Shown: positions 1 to 5,008, counted from the stretch's first letter. The stretch: DNA of 5,186 nt from an uncultured Demequina sp. (GCA_937925595.1 CALALQ010000034.1:1-5186); one strand, 5' to 3'. Made by a program: numbers and translations. Notes: generated by a model not told the origin, from the letters alone.

Positions 1-918
1 CCCGCCGCTTCTGCAGCTGAAGCCCCCGCCGCGCAGCCCGCATTCGGTGGCGCACCGGCGTTCGAGCCGGCACCCACTCAGGAGCCGGCATACGGCGCGG
101 CTCCGACGTACGACGCTGCGCCCACCGACGACGCTGCGCCCACCTACGACGCCGCGCCCACTTATGACGCTGCCCCGACGTACGACGCGGCGCCTGCCTA
201 CGACCCGGCTACCGCGTACGGCGCGGCGCCCGCTCAGGAGGCTCCCGCCTACGACCCGGCTACCGCGTACGGCGCGGTGCCCGCACAGGAGGCCCCCGCC
301 TACGAGCCGGCACCGACGTACGACGCGGCCCCAGCGCCGACGGCCTTCGAGCCGGCTGCTCCGGAGGAGTCGGGACTCGCATACCCGATGGCTCCGGCTC
401 CCGAGTTCCAGCAGGCACCCAACCCGGGCGGCGCATTCGCGCTGTACGACGGTCGCGGCGCTCAGGCGCCCTCCGCTGAGCCCACGAGCGGCCGTGAGTT
501 CACCCCGGATGAGCTCGCGACACCGCTCGGCTGGGAAGCCGCCGGAGCGTCGGCCCTTGCCGCCACCCAGCCCGAGGTGGCGACCGAGTACCAGCCCATC
601 GTCGAGATCCACCCGGAGGGTGCCGCCGCGGTGCCCGAGCCGGAGATCACGAGCGCCGTCTTCTCGGAGCTGAGCTCGCTCGCTGCCGAGCGGCCCAAGG
701 TGGAGACCACGCGTGCCGGACTCCAGCGTCGGCGCGCCTCCAATGCCCCGCCACCGCAGGTCAAGCCCATTGAGTCTGAGGTGCAGATCGTCCACAAGGA
801 ACGCGACGCCGAAGAGATCCGCAACCGGTTCTCCAACTTCTACTCGGGCACCCAGCGTGCGCGGCACGACGTCGCCGAATTCGAACAGCGTTCCCAGAGC
901 GCGGCGGCGAAGGAGTAG
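1..918 (+). CDS. Conservon sensor-like histidine kinase (CvnA type), C-terminal part, 5' end outside window
   Basis: Frame 1 is open from the first base to TAG at 916-918, giving 305 residues. None of the catalytic kinase core is inside the window. Residues 1 to about 130 are low complexity (Ala, Pro, Tyr, Asp, Glu), contain tandem repeats and are presumably disordered. Two C-terminal motifs fit the tails of actinobacterial conservon kinases: TRAGLQRRR at 237-245 (family form close to T-GLPRR) and a final charged segment IRNRFSNFYSGTQRAR at 273-288 (family form close to the LSSFQ-GVRRGR type). Such proteins are normally membrane-anchored, with an extracellular sensing region, a HAMP domain and a degenerate kinase ATPase domain; that is family knowledge, not seen here. 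The assignment rests mainly on these motifs and on the Roadblock, DUF742 and GTPase genes that follow directly. The last codons, AAG GAG TAG, also supply a Shine-Dalgarno sequence for what comes next. Confidence 0.85.
   Translation, partial: PAASAAEAPAAQPAFGGAPAFEPAPTQEPAYGAAPTYDAAPTDDAAPTYDAAPTYDAAPTYDAAPAYDPATAYGAAPAQEAPAYDPATAYGAVPAQEAPAYEPAPTYDAAPAPTAFEPAAPEESGLAYPMAPAPEFQQAPNPGGAFALYDGRGAQAPSAEPTSGREFTPDELATPLGWEAAGASALAATQPEVATEYQPIVEIHPEGAAAVPEPEITSAVFSELSSLAAERPKVETTRAGLQRRRASNAPPPQVKPIESEVQIVHKERDAEEIRNRFSNFYSGTQRARHDVAEFEQRSQSAAAKE
91..300 (+). repeat. Two-tier in-frame tandem repeat in the kinase tail
   Basis: From 91 to 198 the sequence runs in 18-bp units encoding YDAAPT-like hexapeptides, with unit starts at 91, 109, 127, 145, 163 and 181. 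The unit at 91 reads YGAAPT, and the unit at 127 reads DDAAPT because TAC has become GAC. From 199 to 300 there are two 51-bp units (199-249 and 250-300) encoding YDPATAYGAAPAQEAPA and the same with one Ala to Val change. The two 51-bp units differ at three bases, two of them silent. A partial further copy (YEPAPTYDAAPA) follows at 301. The regular Tyr-Asp spacing and the retained reading frame suggest expansion by slippage or unequal recombination under coding constraint. Confidence 0.9.
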
Positions 919-923
919 AGACA

Positions 924-983
924 ATGGCAGGACTTAACCGCATGACAACCGACCGAATCACCACTCTCAAGGAGGAGCTGTGA
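924..983 (+). CDS. Possible 19-residue mini-ORF between kinase and Roadblock genes
   Basis: The ORF runs from ATG at 924 to TGA at 981-983 and encodes MAGLNRMTTDRITTLKEEL. A strong Shine-Dalgarno AAGGAG lies at 910-915, inside the end of the kinase gene, 8 nt before the ATG. The stop overlaps the GTG start of the Roadblock gene as GTGA (980-983). The codons for K-E-E near the end (AAGGAGGAG) are at the same time the Roadblock gene's ribosome binding site. This arrangement fits translational coupling: ribosomes ending the kinase restart here, and ribosomes ending here restart at 980. I recognise no family. It could equally be a chance ORF in a 61-bp spacer. Its position, ribosome binding site and stop-start overlap are visible; translation is inferred. 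Confidence 0.4.
   Translation: MAGLNRMTTDRITTLKEEL
969..975 (+). promoter_or_regulatory. Shine-Dalgarno sequence for the Roadblock gene
   Basis: AAGGAGG lies only 4 nt before the GTG at 980. The spacing is short but no other start fits: the next in-frame ATG lies at 1091, inside the conserved domain. The site also encodes part of the upstream mini-ORF. Confidence 0.7.
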
Positions 984-1420
984 CCACCCTCAGCACTGAG
1001 GCCACCAACTTCGGATGGCTCCTGGACAACTTCGTCCAGACCGTTCCTGGCACTCGCCACACGCTCGTGGTGAGCGCGGACGGTCTGCTCATGGCGATGT
1101 CGAAGAACCTTGACCGCACCGGTGGCGACACGCTCGCCGCAGTGGTGTCTGGCATGGCGAGCCTCACGCGAGGCGCGGCGCGTCAGCTCAACGCCGGCGA
1201 AGTCCGTCAGTCGATCATCGAGATGGATGAGCTGTTCCTGTTCCTCATGAGCGTCTCCAACGGCTCTGTGCTTGCCGTTGCCGCCGATTCGACCTGCGAC
1301 GTGGGTCTTGTGGGCTACGAGATGACCCTCCTGGTCTCTCGCACCGAGAACGCTCTGACCCCGCAGCTCATCACCGAGATGCGTCAGAACCTGCCCACCG
1401 ACGGGCAGACGAGGTCCTAG
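980..1420 (+). CDS. Roadblock/LC7 domain protein (CvnB type, MglB-like)
   Basis: A 146-residue soluble protein with no signal peptide or membrane segment. The N-terminal segment NFGWLLDNFVQTVPGTRHTL (10-29), followed by VVSADGLL (residues 29-36 region), is the usual opening of the actinobacterial Roadblock family: a helix and then the first beta strand. A central helix (TLAAVVSGMASLTRGAARQL), a hydrophobic strand around EMDELFLFLMSVSNGSVLAVAA and a C-terminal helix complete an alpha/beta Roadblock fold of normal length. Roadblock proteins dimerise, and MglB acts as a GTPase-activating partner of MglA. By analogy this protein is the likely regulator of the GTPase two genes downstream; that role is inferred. 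The GTG start is set by the ribosome binding site at 969-975 and by the family's usual N-terminus. The DUF742 gene begins 9 bp after its stop. Confidence 0.92.
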   Translation: MTTLSTEATNFGWLLDNFVQTVPGTRHTLVVSADGLLMAMSKNLDRTGGDTLAAVVSGMASLTRGAARQLNAGEVRQSIIEMDELFLFLMSVSNGSVLAVAADSTCDVGLVGYEMTLLVSRTENALTPQLITEMRQNLPTDGQTRS

Positions 1421-1429
1421 GGTCGCACG

Positions 1430-1831
1430 ATGGCTGATCTCTACACGCAAGTCGACGGCGACGCGGACGACACCTACGCGGTGCGTCCCTACGCCGTCAC
1501 GGGTGGGCGAGTGCGTGCCGCTAGTGCCGATCTGCCGATGGAGGCTCTCGTCGAGTCTTCATCGAGCCCCGAGGCTTTGAGGGGAATGACCCCCGAAAAG
1601 AAGAAGATCCTGCAGCTCGCTACAGGTCAATATCAGTCCGTGGCTGAGCTCTCTGCTCACACCCGCCTTCCGCTGGGTGTGGTCAGGGTGCTCGTGACGG
1701 ACCTCGCTGAAGAAAACTATCTGAGAATCCACACCGGCGGAACCGCTCAAGATGCGTCCACGCACGATGAGTCCGGCGGTCTTTCACTAAGTCTCCTGGA
1801 GAGTGTCCTCGATGGCATCGCAGCCCTCTGA
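1430..1831 (+). CDS. DUF742 winged-helix protein (CvnC type)
   Basis: A 133-residue protein with the DUF742 signature VRPYAVTGGR at residues 18-27. The region from about 53 to 100 (EKKKILQLATGQYQSVAELS, then a helix containing LPLGVVRVLVTDL and the strand YLRIH) looks like a winged helix-turn-helix. In conservons this protein is encoded between the Roadblock and GTPase genes and is thought to belong to the same complex; DNA binding has been suggested from the fold but cannot be shown here. The ATG at 1430 follows a weak AGGG (1419-1422) that overlaps the upstream stop, so translation is probably coupled. Its 3' end overlaps the GTPase gene by 20 bp. Length is normal and no break is seen. Confidence 0.9.
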   Translation: MADLYTQVDGDADDTYAVRPYAVTGGRVRAASADLPMEALVESSSSPEALRGMTPEKKKILQLATGQYQSVAELSAHTRLPLGVVRVLVTDLAEENYLRIHTGGTAQDASTHDESGGLSLSLLESVLDGIAAL

Positions 1832-2420
1832 CGCGCCCGTCGCTACAGCGACCCAGCCGTCTCACGTTGCCCCCACGGTCGTCAAGATCGTGATCGCGGG
1901 TGGTTTCGCCGTGGGCAAGACCACCTTCATCGGGTCGATCTCCGATATCGATCCGCTCAACACCGAAGCCGCCATGACCGAGCACTCGGTTGGCGTCGAC
2001 GACGCCGGTGGCGTCACCGATAGGAAGACGACGACGACCGTTGCCATGGACTTCGGCCGCATTGCGCTTCCGGGTTCGCTGTGGCTGTACCTCTTCGGTA
2101 CTCCCGGTCAGGACCGCTTCCTGTTCATGTGGGATGACCTGGTTCGCGGTGCCATTGGCGCCGTGGTGCTCGTCGACACCGAGCGCCTCGACCAGTGCTT
2201 CCCTGCCGTCGACTACTTCGAAGGTCGCGGCATTCCGTTCGTGGTGTGCGTCAACTGCTTTGACGGAGTTGCCAAACACCAGCTTGAAGACGTGCGCGAG
2301 GCGCTCGGGCTCAGCCCGGACACCCCGCTCATGTACACGGACGCCCGTGAGAAGTCTGCAACGAAGCAGGCCCTTGTCGCGGTTGTCCAGCTCGCGATGC
2401 GCCGCATCAAAGAGAAGTAA
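1812..2420 (+). CDS. Conservon small GTPase (CvnD type, MglA-like)
   Basis: 202 residues from ATG 1812. An alternative GTG at 1803 would add three residues, but GGAGAG at 1798-1803 is 8 nt from the ATG and would overlap the GTG, so ATG is preferred. After a 20-residue Ala/Pro/Thr-rich leader come the P-loop GGFAVGKTT (30-38), a switch-like TTTTVAMDFGR (73-83), the G3 region LFGTPGQDRF (94-103) and a G4-like NCFD (148-151). GTPGQ in place of DxxG and NCFD in place of NKxD fit this branch as I recall it, so I do not read them as damage. The protein should bind and hydrolyse GTP, with the Roadblock protein as probable regulator. It starts inside the DUF742 gene, which suggests coupling. Frequent conservon followers such as a cytochrome P450 are absent, and a strong hairpin follows 22 bp after the stop. 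Confidence 0.92.
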   Translation: MASQPSDAPVATATQPSHVAPTVVKIVIAGGFAVGKTTFIGSISDIDPLNTEAAMTEHSVGVDDAGGVTDRKTTTTVAMDFGRIALPGSLWLYLFGTPGQDRFLFMWDDLVRGAIGAVVLVDTERLDQCFPAVDYFEGRGIPFVVCVNCFDGVAKHQLEDVREALGLSPDTPLMYTDAREKSATKQALVAVVQLAMRRIKEK

Positions 2421-2442
2421 GAAACGCAGAACCTCCTTGAGT

Positions 2443-2482
2443 GACGGCGCGGACCCCCACCGGTCGGGGGGTTCGCGCCGTC
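2443..2482 (+). terminator. Strong hairpin terminator of the conservon
   Basis: Positions 2443-2458 pair with 2467-2482 along 16 bp, with one G-T wobble (2452/2473) and an 8-nt loop. The following bases GCGCTTTCTCCC are only mildly T-rich, so this is a GC-rich hairpin of the kind common in actinobacteria rather than a textbook intrinsic terminator. It separates the conservon from the PIN gene. Confidence 0.8.
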
Positions 2483-2500
2483 GCGCTTTCTCCCGAGCGT

Positions 2501-2506
2501 TACCCT
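2501..2506 (+). promoter_or_regulatory. Leaderless-type -10 box (TACCCT) for the PIN gene
   Basis: TACCCT matches the TANNNT form and ends 7 nt before the GTG at 2514, so transcription would begin at or next to the start codon. No Shine-Dalgarno is present. A matching -35 is not obvious and would fall in the 3' arm of the terminator hairpin. Confidence 0.55.
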
Positions 2507-2513
2507 TGACGCC

Positions 2514-2930
2514 GTGAAGTATCTGGACGGTTCGGCCCTGTGTCGCTTCTTGCCGGGCGTCCGCTTCTACGAGGAGTTCACCGCTTGGGCGGTGCCCCAC
2601 CTCGAGGAGCTCGCCACGAGCCAGTTGGGACTCACCGAGCTGCGCCAGGCCGCCGCGCTGTATCCGCGCGAAGAGAAGGACAACGCCTTCCGCGTCATCG
2701 AAGAGGTGCGTGCCCGGATTCCCGTGGTGCGCTTCGGAGACGAGAACGTTGAAGTGTCGACCCACGCCGCGAGCGTGCTGCGCCCTTTCGCCGCCCTTCA
2801 CCTTGGTGCGGCCGTCGCGCACGCCGCCATCGACACGGTGGTCACCTACGATCCCGAGCTCGCGAGGGCGGCCGTCTTGTACGAACTCCAGGTGCTGAGT
2901 CCTGGCCTTCCGCAGGGCTGGCACAATTAG
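2514..2930 (+). CDS. Solitary PIN-domain protein (VapC-like) with an altered acidic site
   Basis: A 138-residue protein with PIN-domain layout: YLDGSALCRFL (3-13, first acid D5), SQLGLTELRQA (36-46, second acid E42), LRPFAALHLGAAV (89-101) and VVTYDPELARAA (109-118 region, D113), ending in a VLSPG-type strand. PIN proteins are metal-dependent ribonucleases, and VapC toxins are the common small members. The third acid is normally the D in an LDALHLA-type motif; here the aligned residue is Ala93 (codon GCC), so activity may be reduced, changed or absent. No antitoxin gene is present: 2421-2513 upstream holds only the terminator and promoter, and downstream lie tRNA genes. It could be an orphan toxin remnant, an RNA-binding relative, or an active enzyme with another metal ligand. 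The GTG start gives the short pre-domain end usual for PIN proteins. PIN assignment is firm by motif; function is uncertain. Confidence 0.8.
   Translation: MKYLDGSALCRFLPGVRFYEEFTAWAVPHLEELATSQLGLTELRQAAALYPREEKDNAFRVIEEVRARIPVVRFGDENVEVSTHAASVLRPFAALHLGAAVAHAAIDTVVTYDPELARAAVLYELQVLSPGLPQGWHN
2919..2927 (+). promoter_or_regulatory. Possible extended -10 promoter for tRNA-Ser(UGA)
   Basis: TGGCACAAT contains an extended -10 element (TGN) and a 4 of 6 match to TATAAT, overlapping the end of the PIN gene. A transcript would begin near 2933-2934, the base of the leader hairpin. No convincing -35 is seen. Confidence 0.4.
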
Positions 2931-2933
2931 GCC

Positions 2934-2949
2934 GTCGGCTGTTGCCGAC
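2934..2949 (+). other. Perfect hairpin in the predicted 5' leader of tRNA-Ser(UGA)
   Basis: GTCGGC (2934-2939) pairs with GCCGAC (2944-2949) around a TGTT loop. The hairpin ends 2 nt before the mature tRNA 5' end. It lacks a T-tract, so it is more likely a structured pre-tRNA leader than a terminator for the PIN gene, although it could serve as both. Confidence 0.5.
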
Positions 2950-2951
2950 AA

Positions 2952-3036
2952 GGAGAGTTGACCGAGCGGCCGAAGGTGACGGTCTTGAAAACCGTTGTGG
3001 CGCAAGCCACCGTGGGTTCGAATCCCACACTCTCCG
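2952..3036 (+). tRNA. tRNA-Ser, anticodon UGA
   Basis: The 7-bp acceptor stem pairs GGAGAGT (2952-2958) with ACTCTCC (3029-3035), with discriminator G at 3036. The anticodon loop CTTGAAA (2984-2990) gives TGA at 2986-2988. The long variable arm typical of serine tRNAs is present: GTGGC/GCCAC closed by a GCAA loop (2997-3010). The T-arm GTGGG-TTCGAAT-CCCAC is normal. It reads UCA and, by wobble, other UCN codons. CCA is not encoded and must be added after transcription. Confidence 0.97.
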
Positions 3037-3043
3037 CGCGAGG

Positions 3044-3071
3044 GTGACCCGGCCACAGCGTCGGGTATCCT
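3044..3071 (+). promoter_or_regulatory. Promoter for tRNA-Ser(GCU)
   Basis: GTGACC (3044-3049) and TATCCT (3066-3071) are separated by 16 bp and resemble actinobacterial housekeeping -35 and -10 elements. Transcription would begin near 3078, leaving only a few leader bases before the tRNA at 3082. Confidence 0.6.
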
Positions 3072-3081
3072 TTCTTGGCCG

Positions 3082-3172
3082 GGAGACGTCGCATAGTCAG
3101 GCCTAGTGCGCGGTCCTGCTAAGACCGTGAGGGTGTTAAAGCCCTCCGTGGGTTCGAATCCCACCGTCTCCG
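3082..3172 (+). tRNA. tRNA-Ser, anticodon GCU
   Basis: The acceptor stem pairs GGAGACG (3082-3088) with CGTCTCC (3165-3171), with discriminator G at 3172. The anticodon stem CGGTC/GACCG encloses CTGCTAA, with GCT at 3118-3120. The long variable arm pairs GAGGG (3129-3133) with CCCTC (3142-3146). It decodes AGU and AGC. It shares an identical 19-base stretch spanning the T-arm with the preceding serine tRNA, as expected for isoacceptors. No CCA is encoded. Confidence 0.97.
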
Positions 3173-3178
3173 CTCTTG

Positions 3179-3213
3179 GCGCACTGACGTGCGTGAAGTG
3201 GTCACGAGACCGC
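3179..3213 (+). other. Two adjacent short hairpins after tRNA-Ser(GCU), possible terminator
   Basis: GCGCAC (3179-3184) pairs with GTGCGT (3189-3194, one G-T) around TGAC. GTGGTC (3198-3203) pairs with GACCGC (3208-3213, one G-T) around ACGA. Neither has a T-tract. They sit just beyond the tRNA 3' end and before the tRNA-Arg promoter, where a terminator is expected. In GC-rich DNA such hairpins can also arise by chance. Confidence 0.35.
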
Positions 3214-3238
3214 GTACTGCGCGGTGTCCGCCAGCCGG

Positions 3239-3244
3239 TATACT
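3239..3244 (+). promoter_or_regulatory. Near-consensus -10 box (TATACT) for tRNA-Arg
   Basis: TATACT differs from TATAAT at one base and lies 22 nt before the mature tRNA. Transcription would begin near 3251. The -35 region is weak (TACTGC around 3215-3220). Confidence 0.6.
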
Positions 3245-3251
3245 CGTGACT

Positions 3252-3265
3252 CGGTTTTCCAACCG
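3252..3265 (+). other. Perfect hairpin in the predicted 5' leader of tRNA-Arg
   Basis: CGGTT (3252-3256) pairs with AACCG (3261-3265) around TTCC. It ends one base before the mature tRNA and begins where transcription should start, so it would make up nearly the whole leader. Confidence 0.5.
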
Positions 3266-3266
3266 T

Positions 3267-3339
3267 GCGCCCGTAGCTCAACGGATAGAGCATCTGACTA
3301 CGGATCAGAAGGTTGGGGGTTCGAATCCCTCCGGGCGCG
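3267..3339 (+). tRNA. tRNA-Arg, anticodon ACG
   Basis: The acceptor stem pairs GCGCCCG (3267-3273) with CGGGCGC (3332-3338), with discriminator G at 3339. The anticodon stem TCTGA/TCAGA (3293-3297, 3305-3309) encloses CTACGGA, with ACG at 3300-3302. The T-arm GGGGG-TTCGAAT-CCCTC has one G-T pair. A34 of this tRNA is normally deaminated to inosine by TadA, so it reads CGU, CGC and CGA. No CCA is encoded. Confidence 0.97.
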
Positions 3340-3361
3340 CTTTGCATGACTCCCAGCCGCT

Positions 3362-3367
3362 TAGGCT
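3362..3367 (+). promoter_or_regulatory. Leaderless-type -10 box (TAGGCT) for the DUF885 gene
   Basis: TAGGCT fits TANNNT and ends 6 nt before the ATG at 3374, which places the transcription start at or beside the start codon. There is no Shine-Dalgarno at usable spacing. The box lies 23 bp beyond the tRNA-Arg 3' end, so tRNA read-through is an alternative source of transcript. Confidence 0.6.
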
Positions 3368-3373
3368 GATGGA

Positions 3374-4996
3374 ATGGACACCCTCATTTCCCTCGCGGAC
3401 GAGTACTACGAGTACGCACGCGCCGCGGATGGCCACTCGCTGCTGTGGAACTCCTCCACCGATTACCTCGAGACGTGGCCCGCTTTTTCGCCCGACGCCG
3501 TGGCTGAGCACCAGCAGAAGTTCCGTGAGTTTGCGGACAGGGCGGAGCAGCTGACGCCTGCCACTCCTCGAGAGCGAGCGCTGCGCGACGCGATCGTCTT
3601 CACGGCCCGATCGCAGGCGGTGGACCTCAAGTGGAACGCGGCGATTCAGGGCACCAACCCGGCGCTCGGCTTCTTTGGGATGCTCGAGGTGTTCGCCACT
3701 CGCTTCAACCTCGTGACCGATGAGCACGCGGACCAGTACCTCACCAAGATGCGCAACCTGCCGGGAGCGCTCGATGACCTCGCGTCGACCGCAGAGGCGC
3801 ATGCCCTCACCGGCATCGTGGGTCTCTCGCGGCATGTGAACGGCACGGCCGACGCAATCGATGCGCTGCTCGCCTCCCCCGACGCCCTTGACCGCCTCGC
3901 CGCCCAGGCCCCGCCGTCGGGCCTTGAGCCGCAGCACGCCGAGACGTGGAAGCTTGAGCTGCGCGCGATCGTTCGCGAAAAGGTGCTGCCAGCGCTTGAG
4001 GACCACTCTGCGCGAATGCGAGCGCTCGCGGAGCGCGGCCGTGACGACGACCACCCCGGCTACTGCCACCTGCCTGGCGGCGATGAGCACTACCGCGATC
4101 TGGTGTGGGCGATGACGTCGACCGACCTCACTCCTGAGCAGATCCACGAGCTGGGTCTGCAGCAGGTGGAGCGACTCAATGAGGAGTACATCGAGATCGC
4201 CGGCCCGCTGCTTGGCACCACGGACCTGCAGGAGATCTATGAGCGCTTGCGCAGCGACGATTCGCTGCGCTACCACGACGCCGAGTCGCTGGTCAGGGAC
4301 GCGGAGGCCGCCTTCGAGCGAGCCACTGCCGCCCTGCCTGCCGCATTCAGCAAGCTGCCCACGACGCCCTGCACCGTGAATGCGGTCAAGGGTGGCGCGC
4401 AGGCCTATTACTCGTCGCCGGAGCCCGAGACAGGCAAGCCGGGAGAGTTCTTCTTCAACGTCGAGCGCCCTGACGACTGGAGTCGCACGGACCTCGAGGG
4501 CACCACGTTCCACGAGGGCGTCCCTGGCCACCACCTGCAGTTCGCGCTGCATGAGGAGGACGACGGACTGCACATGGTCCTCAAGCGCATGAGCGTCACG
4601 GCCTACCTCGAGGGCTGGGCGCTGTACACCGAGCGCCTCGCGGACGAGATGGGCCTGTACTCCGGACCGCTGCAGCGCGTTGGCATGCTCGAGAACGACT
4701 CTCTGCGCGCGTGCCGACTGGTGGTGGACACCGGAATGCACGCGCTGGGCTGGACCCGCCAGCAGGCGATCGACTTCATCATGAACAACTCGCCCAACTC
4801 GCTCGGCGCGATCACCGCTGAGGTGGACCGCTACATCGCGATGCCTGCGCAGGCGCTGAGTTACATGATCGGTCGGCTCGAGATCCTGCGCCTTCGCGAG
4901 GACGCGGGGCTGCCGCTTCCCGAGTTCCATGAGCGGGTCCTTGCCCACGGCATGGTTCCGCTGTCGACGCTCGCGGACCTGGTGCTCAGCGAGTAA
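3374..4996 (+). CDS. DUF885-family putative zinc metallopeptidase
   Basis: A 540-residue protein, close to full family length, with no signal peptide or membrane segment, so probably cytoplasmic. The DUF885 hallmark HEGVPGHH lies at residues 380-387 after TTF and is followed by LQFALHEE. A second conserved block, YLEGWALYTERLADEMGLY, contains EGW at 413-415. Further conserved stretches are LGWTRQQAIDFI and the C-terminal EVDRYIAMPAQALSYMIGRL. The HExxxGHH histidines with a downstream glutamate resemble metallopeptidase zinc sites (HExxH...E), so peptide or amide bond hydrolysis is the usual prediction. The natural substrate of the family is not known to me. The ATG start is supported by the -10 box exactly 6 nt upstream. 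The N-terminal 90 or so residues are helical and charged. No frameshift or missing motif is seen. Neighbouring tRNAs and the PIN gene give no functional clue; it appears to be a single-gene transcript. Confidence 0.88.
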   Translation: MDTLISLADEYYEYARAADGHSLLWNSSTDYLETWPAFSPDAVAEHQQKFREFADRAEQLTPATPRERALRDAIVFTARSQAVDLKWNAAIQGTNPALGFFGMLEVFATRFNLVTDEHADQYLTKMRNLPGALDDLASTAEAHALTGIVGLSRHVNGTADAIDALLASPDALDRLAAQAPPSGLEPQHAETWKLELRAIVREKVLPALEDHSARMRALAERGRDDDHPGYCHLPGGDEHYRDLVWAMTSTDLTPEQIHELGLQQVERLNEEYIEIAGPLLGTTDLQEIYERLRSDDSLRYHDAESLVRDAEAAFERATAALPAAFSKLPTTPCTVNAVKGGAQAYYSSPEPETGKPGEFFFNVERPDDWSRTDLEGTTFHEGVPGHHLQFALHEEDDGLHMVLKRMSVTAYLEGWALYTERLADEMGLYSGPLQRVGMLENDSLRACRLVVDTGMHALGWTRQQAIDFIMNNSPNSLGAITAEVDRYIAMPAQALSYMIGRLEILRLREDAGLPLPEFHERVLAHGMVPLSTLADLVLSE

Positions 4997-5008
4997 GGGC
5001 CCGACGCT

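Noticed and set aside
91..300. Tandem repeats as a possible CRISPR array or regulatory repeat
   Set aside because: Units are directly adjacent, keep the reading frame at 18 and 51 bp, and have no unique spacers, so they are protein-coding repeats.
47..673. Plus-strand open frame of 208 codons, rich in Arg, Pro, Ser and Thr
   Set aside because: It is a frame-shifted reading of the repetitive kinase tail. Composition is a GC-rich shadow, and the frame of the conserved kinase C-terminus is the real one.
761..1450. Minus-strand open frame of 229 codons
   Set aside because: It is antisense to the kinase end and the Roadblock gene, shows no recognisable motif, and is His/Arg-rich as expected for a shadow frame.
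1812..2420. GTPase G3 (GTPGQ) and G4 (NCFD) motifs as signs of inactivation
   Set aside because: These forms differ from Ras-type consensus but match what I recall of conservon GTPases, and the P-loop is intact.
3010..3164. Identical 19-base direct repeat (3010-3028 and 3146-3164) as possible integration sites
   Set aside because: The repeats are the shared T-arm region of two serine tRNAs. Both tRNAs are complete and no integrase or mobile-element gene is nearby.
1683..3347. Minus-strand open frame of 554 codons
   Set aside because: It runs antisense through the GTPase, the PIN gene and all three tRNAs. Its start region (GGIRTPNLLIRSQMLYPLSY) and its GFEPT and GIRTH segments are the well-known false proteins produced by translating tRNA genes backwards.
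3189..3554. Plus-strand open frame of 121 codons across tRNA-Arg
   Set aside because: It contains the typical spurious tRNA translation (AQRIEHLTTDQKVGGSNPSG) and then reads out of frame into the peptidase gene.
3305..4948. Minus-strand open frame of 547 codons
   Set aside because: It is antisense to the DUF885 gene, with an Arg/Val/Leu/His-rich shadow composition and the false RPEGFEPPTF segment from antisense tRNA-Arg. The plus strand carries clear family motifs.
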